Assembly: GCA_022419385.1 (NCBI GenBank)
Contig: JAJUBI010000004.1
Span: 3,391,286-3,455,285, forward strand
Length of the DNA: 64,000 bases
Reading direction: 5' to 3'
Origin: Paraconiothyrium sp. Pb-2020
Taxonomy: Eukaryota > Ascomycota > Dothideomycetes > Pleosporales > Didymosphaeriaceae
The translations under genes were made by a program, and so were the position numbers. Of the stretch, positions 23,673 to 34,221 are shown piece after piece. The notes beneath the pieces were generated by a model. The model saw only the letters and a list, made by a program, of their open reading frames with translations. It ran no database searches and was not told where the DNA came from. The stretch's first letter is position 1. Every line of letters starts with the position of its first letter.

Positions 23673-25065
23673 ATGTTCAATGATATCACGAAACCTCCAC
23701 CGCCATTACCAACGGAGGAACTTCGAATACTCCGCCAGGGCGTGTCCATGCTGTCCCCACTCACTCGCAGAGGGTATGGTCCAGGGATCATTTTACTTGT
23801 CTCGGATACAGACGCATCAACAAATATCATAGAAGGTGTTCCATCACATCTCGTTAAATGGGCCGAAGAAGGTTATGCTGTTGTTGAAATTCAGCAGCAG
23901 GCGCTACAGAAGAGCGTCAGTCATGCGCTGGGCCAAGCTATCGACGCACTGAAACAGAATGAGAGGTGTACACCTAAAGAGAAGATCGGAGTTGTGGGTG
24001 AGTCTAGTAAGAAATTGATAATGCATTGCCCAGGCTAACATGACCATTCGTATAGCATATGATTCCATATGCTGGAATCTTGCCGCAGAGGCAGTGAACA
24101 GCATCCAGGAAGTCGCGGCTACCGTTATATACGCAGATACTGCTCAGCATAAATCAGTAACTGCGTCAATTGCTCCCTCTATGTATCACTTGGCAGGTAA
24201 AGGGAGTGATAGGCCACTAAGATCCGAGAATTTGACTCTGTACTACTACCCAGAGGTACAGTCATACACTTTCGCCATTCCCTTCCAAAAGACATTTCAC
24301 TACACTCAAGAGGCTATATCGCACACTAGGAGCATCACACACCTCAAGAAGCAGATGAATGGCCCGTGGTTTGACCTTGAGCTTATATGGGACGAGCACA
24401 CCTTTTACGAGTTCGCAGATCGCTCTGTTGAGCACACAATGAGTACTATGGTCCGGGAACCATACGTAAACCATGTTCCCACAGTATGATAATCAAACAA
24501 AATGAGTTTGCGATTGACGCGCTGATCCGAACACAGCTTACGGGTGGTGTAGGCCGAGGGCCCTTGACCAACTTCTATGCACACAACTTTATCTTCAACA
24601 ACTCCGCAGACACAAATCTAGAGCTTATAAGCAGATCAATTGCCATCGATCGGATAATCGACGAATTTATCTTCACTTTTACCCATGATCGCGAGCTGGA
24701 CTGGCTGTAAGCATTTCCTCTTGCCTACCCAAAGCTCATGCTGACAGCAATGGCAAAGAGTTCCTGGTATTCCTCCGACAAATCTCAAGGTCGAGGTACC
24801 ATTCTGTGCTGTCGTTAACATCCGTGGCGATCGCTTGTACCATGAACACATCAGCTGGGACCAAGGCACTGTCCTTCGGCAGCTGGGTCTGTTGCCAGAG
24901 TACCTACCCTTCCCGCACCCGCTTCCAGATGGGAAGACCCCAGCACCCGGCATGCGATTCGAGTACCGTGTACCGGTGCTTGGGACGGAGGTCGCCAATA
25001 AAATGAGAAATCGGAATGCGGTCCCATCTAATGGGATGTTTGAATACAAGATTAGGGAGGTGTAG
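23673..25065 (+). CDS. dienelactone hydrolase-like / SnoaL-like two-domain protein
   Basis: Four exons (23673-23997, 24056-24483, 24537-24706, 24759-25065) give 409 residues. The first about 210 residues resemble a dienelactone hydrolase (carboxymethylenebutenolidase) alpha/beta fold: GYGPGIILLVSD, then EKIGVVAYDS where the nucleophile elbow should be. The usual G-x-C/S-x-G is missing (AYDSICW). From about residue 220 the chain is SnoaL/NTF2-like, with LTGGVGRGPLTNFYAHNFIF, THDRELDWLVPGIPPTN and LYHEHISWDQ. The last intron uses an AAAG acceptor; it is the only site that keeps frame and gives the conserved WLVPGIPPT. The protein may bind or isomerise a lactone from ring cleavage. The SnoaL part looks intact, while hydrolase activity is doubtful. 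Confidence 0.85.
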
Positions 25066-25946
25066 GTTATATATCGAGCATTATCCCTGCAAAAGCTTTC
25101 CCTATCTTACAGGGATCATTTGACCATGACGCGATATACATTGCCTAGGCGCGATACAATCGCCGAAAGAATCGGAAGTTGGACCTTTGCCATCGTTGAA
25201 ACTTCCTTCATGGCCATTAGAGCTCTTCGATGCAGCGATAACCGGAAGCGCGCCTCGATAAACTCCACCCTTTCTGGCAGGCTCAATGTCCCAGTCGAGG
25301 GTGCTGGTGACTTGACCTCACTAAGATTTAATCTGCCATGGTGGCTAAATTTGGCAAACTCGGCAAATTCGGCGATTGGGGTGATAATAGACGGATTGTG
25401 GGAATAGGGCCCAGTGTCATGTGTATGAAAGTGAATAACGCTGAGTCGTGACGTGCATTCAGTAAGAGATATATGCATGCTGTGTGCTTTGCTGATGTAC
25501 CTATGGCGTGCCTAATTACTTCCCTCTCGGGCAGGTTTCGGGCCCATGAGCTAGAGTATCCACAAGGATGCAAAATGCCGTAAACGCTTGCATTGATTGA
25601 TATAGGTGGTTGCAGCGGCATGAAGACTTACGACTACCTCAGGTGTTTCTTACCCGACGCTTCTAGGTTGCCATGTGGCACAGTCAGGCAGCAGCCCAAC
25701 CCCTCCCTTCGTGCGTTCACACCACCAACCACTTTCATTATCGGTCGCCGCATTCCATATACTTACATGAATCACCCCTCAAGTGTAAGTTGAGTTGAAA
25801 CATCTCCACTACCGTTGATATACATCACGCTTGTTTCAAGGCCCGCAAGGTGTTCGGTTTTTTCTGACCTTTCTTACCAAGAAGATGGGTTCTTACGACC
25901 TCTGGGATGCATGGCAAGACCAAATTCAAAATCGACGACGTGATAA
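25066..25946. other. intergenic, no supported gene
   Basis: 3' flank of the DLH-SnoaL gene and the region before the F-box-like frame. An ATG frame starting at 25885 may be its lost first exon, but no splice pair joins it in phase. Confidence 0.45.
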
Positions 25947-26720
25947 GCTCCACCACCAAATCGATATCAGAAACCAACGCATCGCAGCGATTCTCGTTCC
26001 ACCCGGACCTATAGGCCCTCTCCACCCAGCTCACCGTGTTCCCCCGCATCCAGCAGAAACCGCCCTTCCCACACATGCACACCCTTTCTACGCCTTCCAA
26101 CAGAACTCCATCTTGAGATCTTTCGCCACTCCCGCACAGACGAAGACTTATATGACGGACCGCATGCCGGGCTCTGGGTCGTTTTCGCGCTTCGTGGCAC
26201 ATCAAGCCGGTTCAGACACATGGTTCCTCCTCTTACGCATGCGGAGCTGCTTCACTTGGAGCTAACGATAAGAGCGACTAGTTAAGGACTCCAGGCTTGC
26301 AGGTACTGTCTTCGTCTGCGACACAAAGACCACTTTTCGCAATTGCAGAATCGGCACCGTGGTGCGCCTATCGAAGCGGTGCTCGGATGGTCTGGACACG
26401 AAGCTAAGTCCAGAGAGACGCGGATGAAGAGGTTTTGTCTCGACTGCGGATTTGCAAAGGCAATCAATCCGGAAATAGAAATTAAGAAAAGTAGGTATGC
26501 AAAGGGGACGGAACTTGTCGTAGGCGATGATGAGAGGTGGGTGTGGTGTCGGTGGTGTGGGGAGCTGAAGAAGGGAGGGGAAGCTGGGACGAGGGGTTTG
26601 TCGGCTTGTCGAGGGAGCTGTGCTGCTTGTTGTAAGCACCATAAGCATAGCGGTGCGTGTGTGCAAAAAACAAACAAGGTGAAAAGGGCGACTGTCAAGC
26701 GACAGGAGATTCTTGATTAG
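25947..26720 (+). pseudogene. F-box-like protein with C-terminal CxxC motifs, in-frame TAA
   Basis: One frame runs from 25947 to 26720 with a single TAA at 26283-26285. Before the stop it reads PFLRLPTELHLEIFRH, an F-box-like helix motif common in fungal proteins, then a segment ending HAELLHLELTIRATS. After the stop it continues GLQACRYCLRLRHKDHF and MKRFCLDCGFAKAI, then WVWCRWCGELKK and ACRGSCAACC, the paired cysteine motifs found near the C-terminus of many dothideomycete F-box-like proteins. Family-like sequence on both sides in one frame means the stop is a point change or a short missed feature. No start codon lies in this frame; upstream stops at 25941-25946 mean the first exon is unknown. 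I call it a decayed copy. Confidence 0.6.
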
Positions 26721-27333
26721 AAAGCCACTAAAACTGGAGAAGGTAGCGAAAAATGAGGTGAAGATAGGGAGACTCCTGCAGTCTGCCGTTGTGTTATCCT
26801 CTGAGTTTTCTAGCTGTAAAACGATACCACAGCAGTTGCGGCTGATTATCTTTCCACATCAGAGCCGTAGAAAGCAGGTAATGGGCTGATTACGCGTTAC
26901 TGAATAGATAGGCCTCGTCAAGACTGATCAAGAATTGCCCCTTCTCAGTCATAGTAGCATTGACCGGAATCTACATACATGCGGGAGAGTATTAGATAAT
27001 GGAGAGGTGCTCCTTCGAATCGGACTGGTGGTGCATATTATGGACTGACGATGCGTATGCTCTTCATATTGGATGAGCCATGTTACACCCATCACTCAAA
27101 ATCTGCACTTGGGACCATTTGCACGCCTTTTCGGTTCATATCATGATAGACCTGTCAGCAGACTGCTCTTCTGATAGCCTAGATTCTTTTTAAAGGCACC
27201 CCGATTCTTATCGTGGAACCATTTCCATACCATGCAACAGACGCCATTGCTATCGCTCGTCAAGCCTAAAGGCTCGTTGTAGATATTACATTACAGATCA
27301 ATTGACAACACTACAACAGCACCTTGATATTCC
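26721..27333. other. intergenic, convergent
   Basis: The space between the F-box-like frame and the DUF7730-like gene. No gene or repeat seen. Confidence 0.55.
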
Positions 27334-28309
27334 TCAATCTCTTTCTTCTTCCGCAACAGGCCTCACCAACCTAGCATTACATCCGCCCATGTCCCAATCC
27401 ACTCTACACCTCGCATATGGCAACACAACCTCAAACCTCCGAGGCGCCCTCACTTTCATCACAGCCTCCAATAGCAGCTCCTCCACCCCCAGCCAATGCG
27501 CCTCCCAGATCCCCTCCGGGCTCGGATCTACGATCGCAACCCTCAAATCCTTTAACCCCCTCATGCGCGACAAAATGTCCCAGCCCTTTTCCCAATTCGC
27601 CGTGTCCTCTGGGTACGCAGGACGCTTCGAAGACGGATTCCGGCGGAAATAAGGCATACCGCGTATGGCCCATTTGAGGCGCAGAGTGCGGATGGTATCG
27701 ATACGGGGTTGGGGGATGTGCGTGGGTAGAAATAGGAGGTGGGTTATATGGAGGAGAGAGAAGGTGTGGGGGCTGTAGAGATGCGGAGCGAATTCGGTGT
27801 ACCTGTCTGAATTAGTATCGTGACTCTTGCGAAATAGAAGGCACATACATTCGGCGACAAACAACCAGCATCCTCACGCACGCGCCACTCAACCTCCCAC
27901 ACTGCGCACCACCCACGAGTACCTTACATCCACACTCGCCATCTTCTCCCCCTGTTCCATTACAAATGAAATGCCCAAACCGCTTCTTCGCGAAAAGTAA
28001 ATGCACCGTTTCTTCTCCTACCACGTACTCGTACACCATCTTCCTAAGCTCGAGAGGTAACGCGCTGAAGAACGCGCTCTGGTCTTGCATGTGCGTTCGA
28101 GCGTCCAGTTCTTCGTTTATAACACTGGTGAGGCTAATGACGCTTTTTCTCCTCTTCAACGTGCCATGGTCTGGATCGCTACCCTTCCTACTCAGAATGA
28201 AGCGCTTAGGTCTATCCTTTTCCTTCTTCGAGCTAGAAGGTGGTTCGATGTCGTGCGGGATCCAGCGCATGGTGGGGATGAGGGTGGAGAGCTTTCGCAT
28301 TGTCCTCAC
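27334..28309 (-). CDS. DUF7730/F-box-like protein of unknown function
   Basis: Two exons (28309-27849, 27802-27334) give 309 residues. After a basic, Ser/Lys-rich start comes FFSALPLELRKMVYEYVVG, the F-box-like motif that opens DUF7730 domains, then MLVVCRRM joined across the intron to YTEFAPHLYSPHTFSL, and LPTHIPQPRIDTIRTLRLKW. This order (helix motif, CRxxY, LYSxNTF, LxxIRxLxL) is the family pattern. The intron of 46 bases has a GTATGT donor, a TACTAAT branch and an ACAG acceptor. These proteins are greatly expanded in Dothideomycetes; F-box members recruit targets to SCF ubiquitin ligases, but no role is known for this group. Confidence 0.8.
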
Positions 28310-28666
28310 CAGTCACGAATAACAGAAGTAAAGATATCAATAAGTCACTGGGGGTGCATTGGACTATATAGAAGGTTGCGAAGTGGAATGTGGGCACTGA
28401 GGTGTTTCATTGACGTGGTGCACGCGAGGGCTGGCGGGGAAATGCGCTTTTCCAGTGATCGGCGCTGGCCTGTGCGTGGCGCGCAGCGGGCGTGAGCTTG
28501 TTCGGGTTAAGCTTTGTATTGAGGATGCAGGCGTTCCGAACACTCCAGATTGGTCTTGGAGAATGCTTTGGCGGTATAGATGCAACTTGATGTTGATGAC
28601 AATCAATCTGAATAACAGACGCAGAAGTGAAGATGCGGATTTGTCTTTGCAGAACACATCACGTTC

Positions 28667-28850
28667 GCCTAATGTAGGAACAAGGTGGAGTGTAAGAGTG
28701 ATCGATTGCAAAGTTGAGAGAATCGCCTATACAGGCTAGTGTTAGGTGTCAATTCATCCTCATCTTAATATAGGAACAAAGTGCAGTGTCTGATAAAATT
28801 GAATGAGTGCTAGAGTTGAGAGAATTACCTATATAGGCTAGTGCTAGGTG
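28667..28850. repeat. diverged direct repeat, two copies of about 80 bases
   Basis: Copy A (28667-28748) and copy B (28763-28850) share the blocks TAGGAACAA, GTTGAGAGAAT, CCTATA.AGGCTAGTG and TAGGTG in the same order. Most differences in the matching blocks are G/A and C/T changes. The copies are separated by 14 bases and are not coding in any convincing frame. Confidence 0.7.
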
Positions 28851-29264
28851 GCTCCACGTCCACGAGTTTCCGGCCAACTGAGCGCGGAACACCTTGCATC
28901 AACAGGACTGGTAAAATTTGAACAGCGCAGTGGATCAACGCTTCCATGGGCACCAGCAATCTGGCCCACATTCTCCTCCCAGTTTGAGTTCGAAGGCGTT
29001 GCACTCCCCGGGTTATGACATAGTAACAACCCCTGATTCCATCCCGCGAGCTCTACCATCCCATCCGCACTCTAATGGCACCTATCCAATTATTCAGCCA
29101 TTGCATATGTGGCTTGGTCCTGGCGAGATAATTATCCCTCCTGATAGTCTTTAGCCCACAGTACATTGACTGTGGTATGGTGACGGTCGTCCTCCTTGCC
29201 CTAAGTCGAGACCTGTTACAGAACCCTAATAAAGTCAGGCATGTACACTAAGAGCTTCGAGAAG

Positions 29265-29672
29265 CTATTCTAGACACCTAAGCATGCTAGCGGCAGGCGA
29301 GCTTTGCCGCAGTACCCAATTCAGAAAGGAAAGCGCTTTCGGCGAAAATAAGATGGAGGCCATTGAGGTGGAGAACTGGTAAGGCTCGCGCATCATAGCA
29401 ATCACGCCTTTTTCATAGGCCGTCGCTTATGGTATCCCGTGCGCGATGGTGGTGAGCTGCTCCACAAGGTTAATCCTTCTACCACGTTCCGATTGCGCAA
29501 ACTCTGACAAGGCGTTGAAAGCCGAAAAACGAACATTGTGCTTTTCCATGTCAAAGGCTTGCCCTCGCAGTATGTTGCTTGTTACAGATAACTCACTCGC
29601 AAAGCTTAGTCCACTCGGAACGTCCGTCTCGCCTTGCCGTATACCTTTGCCACCTATTTGGTTGGAAAATAC
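29265..29672 (-). pseudogene. possible decayed gene fragment, unidentified
   Basis: One minus-strand frame is open for 81 codons (29672-29430), has a TAA at 29429-29427, and stays open for another 53 codons to a TAG at 29267-29265. It has no start codon. The composition looks protein-like (for example FDMEKHNVRFSAFNALSEF and MREPYQFSTSMASILF), but I recognise no family. It may be an exon of a lost gene or chance. Confidence 0.25.
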
Positions 29673-30065
29673 CTATGGGAATTTAGAGCTAATATAAGGA
29701 AATACAGTGACACGTAAGGAGTCATAGACACCAAATTCATAATTCTACAGCCTAGTACCTCGTACTGTCCTTTAGAAAGACCAGTGCATGCTGCGCCCAT
29801 TGGCAAGAGCGTTACTGGGCAGTTGTTGGCACGCACGTTTACCGCCCAGCTTGACAATAGCCACAAGTCTTCAAGCGAGAAACGCGTGGATAAAAGGCGA
29901 TCAAACGTCTGAGGATGGTGTAAGTATAGTTCAGTACGCTATCAGAACAGACCCAACTCCAGCAGGCTTTCTCAACTTTTGAGCATTTCAGTTGAAATAT
30001 ATATACGATGCGTTCTCTATCGCCACCTTCGTTCTAGCGCACCGTCTTAGCGACTTATATGCACA

Positions 30066-32088
30066 TCAACCTCCACCAGTCTTTTTCCCCTCCTTCACCG
30101 CCTCAGGATTAAGTGGATGCTTCGGATCATATCCCACCCTCTTCACAATACCCAGGCCCTTTGTCCTACCTTCTCGGAACAAGATTCGATCCCCCACAGT
30201 CAAATATTCTGGCCTCTGCACGAACCTAAACGCGACCTGCGCCCTGTCACCCGTTCTGATGTAGTTCCTGTCGATATCGATGATAGCGCATGTCTGCGAT
30301 ACAGGCCCCACGTGCAGCATAGCCTGATATTTCGTCTTGATAGTGGTAGCGTGCGACAGGATGAGTACTTCGGCTACGAACTCGCGGAAGACCTTGGGAA
30401 TCAATTCAGCGCCGGTGGCAGGATCGTTCTTGTGCAGCACGACCATGCCTTTGCGGACGTCTTTTCTTCGCACGTTGCGAAGCGCGAGAGACGCGGATTG
30501 ACCGGCTGAGCAACCGGGGACCTGGATTCGTTTCCGCTCAATGGAGCGCACTTTTGTGGTTGTGAATTGGCCGAGGGAGTCAGGGCCGATCAGAATGGTA
30601 TCGCCGGTGTGAATAACACCAGATTTGACAACGCCCGAGACGACGGTGCCGACGAACGGAACGGAAAAGGTGTCGTTAACGTGGAATTCTAGAGGTGCAG
30701 AGCTGTTGTAATTGCCGTGGTGGGGGAGAATGTTTAGGAAAGTGCGCACGAGATCGAGGTTATAGCCTGTGACGTTGGAGACTTGAAAGATTGGGCAGAT
30801 TCGCCGCGACACGAACTGTGTGGCGGTGTTGATGCACTCCTCTCGGTTCTTGATGAAAATTGGGATTTTGCGCGCTCCTGGTGATTTGAGGATCTTCGTC
30901 AACTGCGTTATCGTCTGTTCGAGAATCTGGGGCGGGCAAATGTCAATTTTGGTGATAACGACCATCACAGGCACGTTGAGGGCTAGGGCGATGCCGAGAT
31001 GCTCTTTGGACATGCCGACGAGACCATTGTTGGCGGCAACCATAAGAAGACAGTAGTTTGGCTCGCTGGAGAGGAGACCAAAGACAGTGGTGCGGACTGG
31101 CCGTTCGGAATTAGCAGTCTGTGTGATACTCCGAGTAACAACTCACGGTATTTCTCGTGGCCAGCCAAGTCAGTGAAGCCAATCACTTTAGCAGACCTCC
31201 GGCCGATCTCCTCCCAGGTCAATTTTCGCCCTGCAACATTTGAAACAACCACTTCACCCTTGCTGTCGAAGCCCTGCGGCGTATAAGCTACTATCCCGTA
31301 TTCACACAATGGGTAAAACTCACCATTATCTCCATACCCACCGAGCTAGTCCTTCCACTCTCAATCTCATGCTTATGCCGAAACAGATTAATACGCGCCT
31401 TCCCCCTCCCATCGTCGAGCCCGCCCTTCACCAACACTCCCAGCATCGTGCTCTTCCCCGCATCCACATTGCCCACAACCGCTATCCGTGTCTCGATTAC
31501 ATCATCCACGCTCTCCGGTCGCCTCCGCATTATCAGCTTCCCATTCGCCCCCGTATCCTTTGCATCCCTGGGTCCAACCTCCAGTTCCGGATCGGCCCCG
31601 ACGTTCCTCGTCATGAGCAGCTTATAATCAGCTTTGACCTTCTCGCAAACCTCGCCCACTCTTCCTAGCGCAGACTGCCAGTCAGACATTGAAAAAGCCA
31701 TTGAGTCGCCACTGTCCTCAAGGCCCAGGTCGAAGAGTGCTTCGCCATGACCTTCCGCCAGGCGCCCCTCAATGTACTCAGCGAGTTTGTCGACATTGTC
31801 CTCTCCGGGATGGAGCAGCAGCGTTTTCAGCGGGACAGACGGGGTCGTATCGTCGGAGAGGCCGAGTTCGTCGAGGATGCTGAGCTCATCGTGCTCTTCG
31901 AGCTCGGCGGGTTTCTGGCCTGGCGGGCGGCGCAGGGCTTGCTGCTTCTGCACGTAATCGGCAAATTCGCTAAGGGCCTGGGCTTGTCAGCGTCCGCCTC
32001 CCTACACATGGCCGGAAACGTGGGAACGCACACTCTCCCCCTTGCGCCGATCGATGGGATTCTGCTTGGGAGCGTGTCGTGAGGTCAT
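30066..32088 (-). CDS. GTPBP1-like translational GTPase
   Basis: Four exons (32088-32032, 31977-31324, 31273-31147, 31096-30066) give 622 residues. GTPase motifs: G1 GNVDAGKST (188-196), switch I with RTSSVGMEIM, G3 DLAGHEKY, G4 TKID. The second half has EF-Tu-like domain II (FVGTVVSGVV) and domain III, ending FREGRTKGLGIVKRVGYDP, all close to GTPBP1/GTPBP2. Intron 2 must end at the GCCGCAG just before 31273 to give MEIM-GFDSKG. Intron 3 restores KYLRTTVFGLL. The first exon has only 19 codons (donor GTGCGT, branch GCTGAC). Animal GTPBP1 acts in mRNA decay and translation rescue; the fungal role is less clear. It is probably cytosolic. Confidence 0.92.
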
Positions 32089-32634
32089 GATGCGTTATTG
32101 CGACTGTGTTGCCTACTAGGCGTTCAGGTGGTGGTATGTCTTATTCGTCTGTGTACTGATATTCGTATTGGACGCGAATATTCCATGAGACGTGTTGCAG
32201 CTAGCATTGAGGCGTGAGAATGGATCGCAACGGGATGGCGTCGTGCTGGAAGGCATTGCGTGGGGCAGCTGGGGTATTTAGTAGCTCCGGCCAGCTATCG
32301 ATAACAGTCATAGCCAGATGACGCTGGGACGTACGACCAGCACCGGCGTGAGTCAACGTGGGCATCACGAGTCACATCCGAGATAGTGCAATTGACACAG
32401 CCTGACCATGGCCTGAAGACGACGCGATTCCCAATGGGTGGAAGGCTTGTGGAATGTTCGTATTCATCGATGGGTCCTATCATCATGGACACTCGCTGCA
32501 CCGCCACAGACCCGCTCGCCGCATTTTAAGGGCGCAACACGAGAAGGGCTCCCTCAAGGAAAGAAAGAATGGACTCAATGTATCAATGCATTGATGAACG
32601 CTTAACCACGCGATCCAACGTCGTGCAAACGCAG
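32089..32634. other. intergenic, GTPase promoter side
   Basis: The upstream region of the GTPBP1-like gene, immediately after the 3' end of the IDO gene on the same strand. No gene seen. Confidence 0.6.
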
Positions 32635-34221
32635 TCATGGAGCGACGCCGCGTTCACCGCAATACTTGGCCACTTCCTTCCTCAATGTCTCGCGCTGATT
32701 ATTCGCCGTTTCCATGATGTCGTCTACACCGTGCACGTCTTTGCAATGACCAGCCGTGTAGGCCATCTGCTCTAGCACAGCCTGCAGCTGATTCGGTAGC
32801 CACTGAAGCAGTGTAAGCTCGACCCACTAATAGACGAGGAGCGTCACATACCGTAACAATAGGACTTCCACCCGTAGCGGTCGGATGTGCCGTCCGCTTA
32901 AGGATATATTCGCGAGTGAAGCACCAGTGCCTCCACCGGAAATCACGGACCTCATTCAAGGCTTGAAGGTACAGTGCCGCAGAGATGGGGTTGGCAAGAG
33001 CGAACTCCTTCACACCCGAGGCTTCAGCGCATCCACGCACTGCTTCTAAGAACTCGCGGTGGTTTCCGGGTCTGTATTGACGAAAATCTTGAAGGATTTC
33101 TGTAAGGGGCGTTGTAGGCATTTGGATCTGGAGCAGGTTGTCGCACAGGGGAATCTGCATTACATCAGAAGAGTGGAAGGGAGTAGGAAGAGGGTAGCCC
33201 AAATACCATGCTGTCATTAGCTCCTGACTCGCCTCTGAATGACATAGGCTCTTCACTCACACCTTCGTAGATAACACCGTTGGGAAACATGGATTGCGAT
33301 GTGATGCCGAAGATGAAGGTGCGGAAATGAGTATAGCTCTGAGGTTTGGAGCGATTCCACATTGCTGGATCAGGCTTCAGACTATGGTCACTAAAGTGCG
33401 TTGAATGGTGGACTCACTGTTCATGACCGCATTGACGTTCTTCAATCCCTCCACCACCGTTCTCAGCCCATCGTCGAATCTCTCACGATCCTTCGCGATA
33501 CAGCTTTCTAGCGCGTCAACGGTACCTTTGATGAGCGGACCGGACTCTTTCACCATAGCGATGTGCACAAGGACAAAACCTGCCTCTGAGGATGTAGGGT
33601 CAAGTCCATGTTCGAAGGCACGGATCAAGCGCAAATTGTCGTATTCCAGTCCTCTATCAGGATCCTGGAGGCGATAATTAAACAGAGCGTAGGATCCTGC
33701 GTACTCCATGAAAGGCTTGAACCCAGCGCTAATCATGTGGGTTAGTTCATACGGTATCACTATTAACGTCGAACTCACATCTCGGCAATTTTGACAATCG
33801 GTAACGCAATACTGCGAGGCAGCTTCTGCCTACCAAGTCCATATGGTTCGTCTCGAAGAAACCTCTCATGACAAGGTTCAAACAGGTAAGCTGAAGCCAG
33901 GAAGGAGTAGTCGCGGTAGAGAGCGTTCATGGTAACGAGGTCATCCCGATACTTCTCAACCTCGTCACTGAGGTCTGGTAATTCCTGGTCGAGAGTCTCG
34001 CCAAAGGTGAACTTGGCAAGCAGACCGGGCTCACCGGACAGTGTCTTGATAGGCATGCGTTGAAGCAACGACTCAACAGCCTCAAACTCCACTGGAAGCT
34101 TCTCGAGCGGCTCTTGGCGTGGGAGGAACCCTCTTGTGGTCGACACCATGAAGGCAGGAAGCGAGCGGTCCTTGGGGCGGGTGTCCTCCAGGACAGGGAA
34201 TTCGAACATATCGACCGACAT
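32635..34221 (-). CDS. indoleamine 2,3-dioxygenase
   Basis: Five exons (34221-33779, 33728-33418, 33364-33207, 33154-32852, 32802-32635) give 460 residues. All introns are 49-53 bases. It is a haem protein that opens L-tryptophan to N-formylkynurenine, the first step of the kynurenine route to NAD. Family marks: YRDYSFLASAYL, FVLVHIAMV, NTMWNRSKP joined across intron 2, SFRGESGANDSM joined across intron 3 to IPLCDNLLQI, and RPGNHREFL with proximal haem ligand His336. The helical end (QAVLEQMAYTAGHC) follows intron 4. Fungi carry several IDO paralogues with different tryptophan affinity; which one this is cannot be told by eye. Confidence 0.93.

Larger units (their letters stand above)
28310..30065. 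other. gene-poor stretch with a diverged repeat and a decayed frame
   Basis: No intact gene. It contains a pair of diverged direct repeats (28667-28850) and, on the minus strand, an open stretch 29265-29672 broken by one stop. Both are listed separately. Confidence 0.5.

Noticed and set aside
26262..26698. Minus-strand frames of 134-138 codons with a hydrophobic start
   Set aside because: They are antisense to the F-box-like frame, whose CxxC motifs are family-like; the minus reading is His/Ser/Pro low complexity.
31290..31323. Short intron (about 30-36 bases) in the GTPBP1-like gene ending at GATAG or TAG
   Set aside because: It does not ke​ep phase; the 50-base intron ending at 31274 does, and gives the family sequence MEIM-GFDSKG.
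31978..32031. 30-base intron between the first two exons of the GTPBP1-like gene (starting GTGTAG)
   Set aside because: Too short for a fungal intron; the 54-base version with a GTGCGT donor and GCTGAC branch is in phase.
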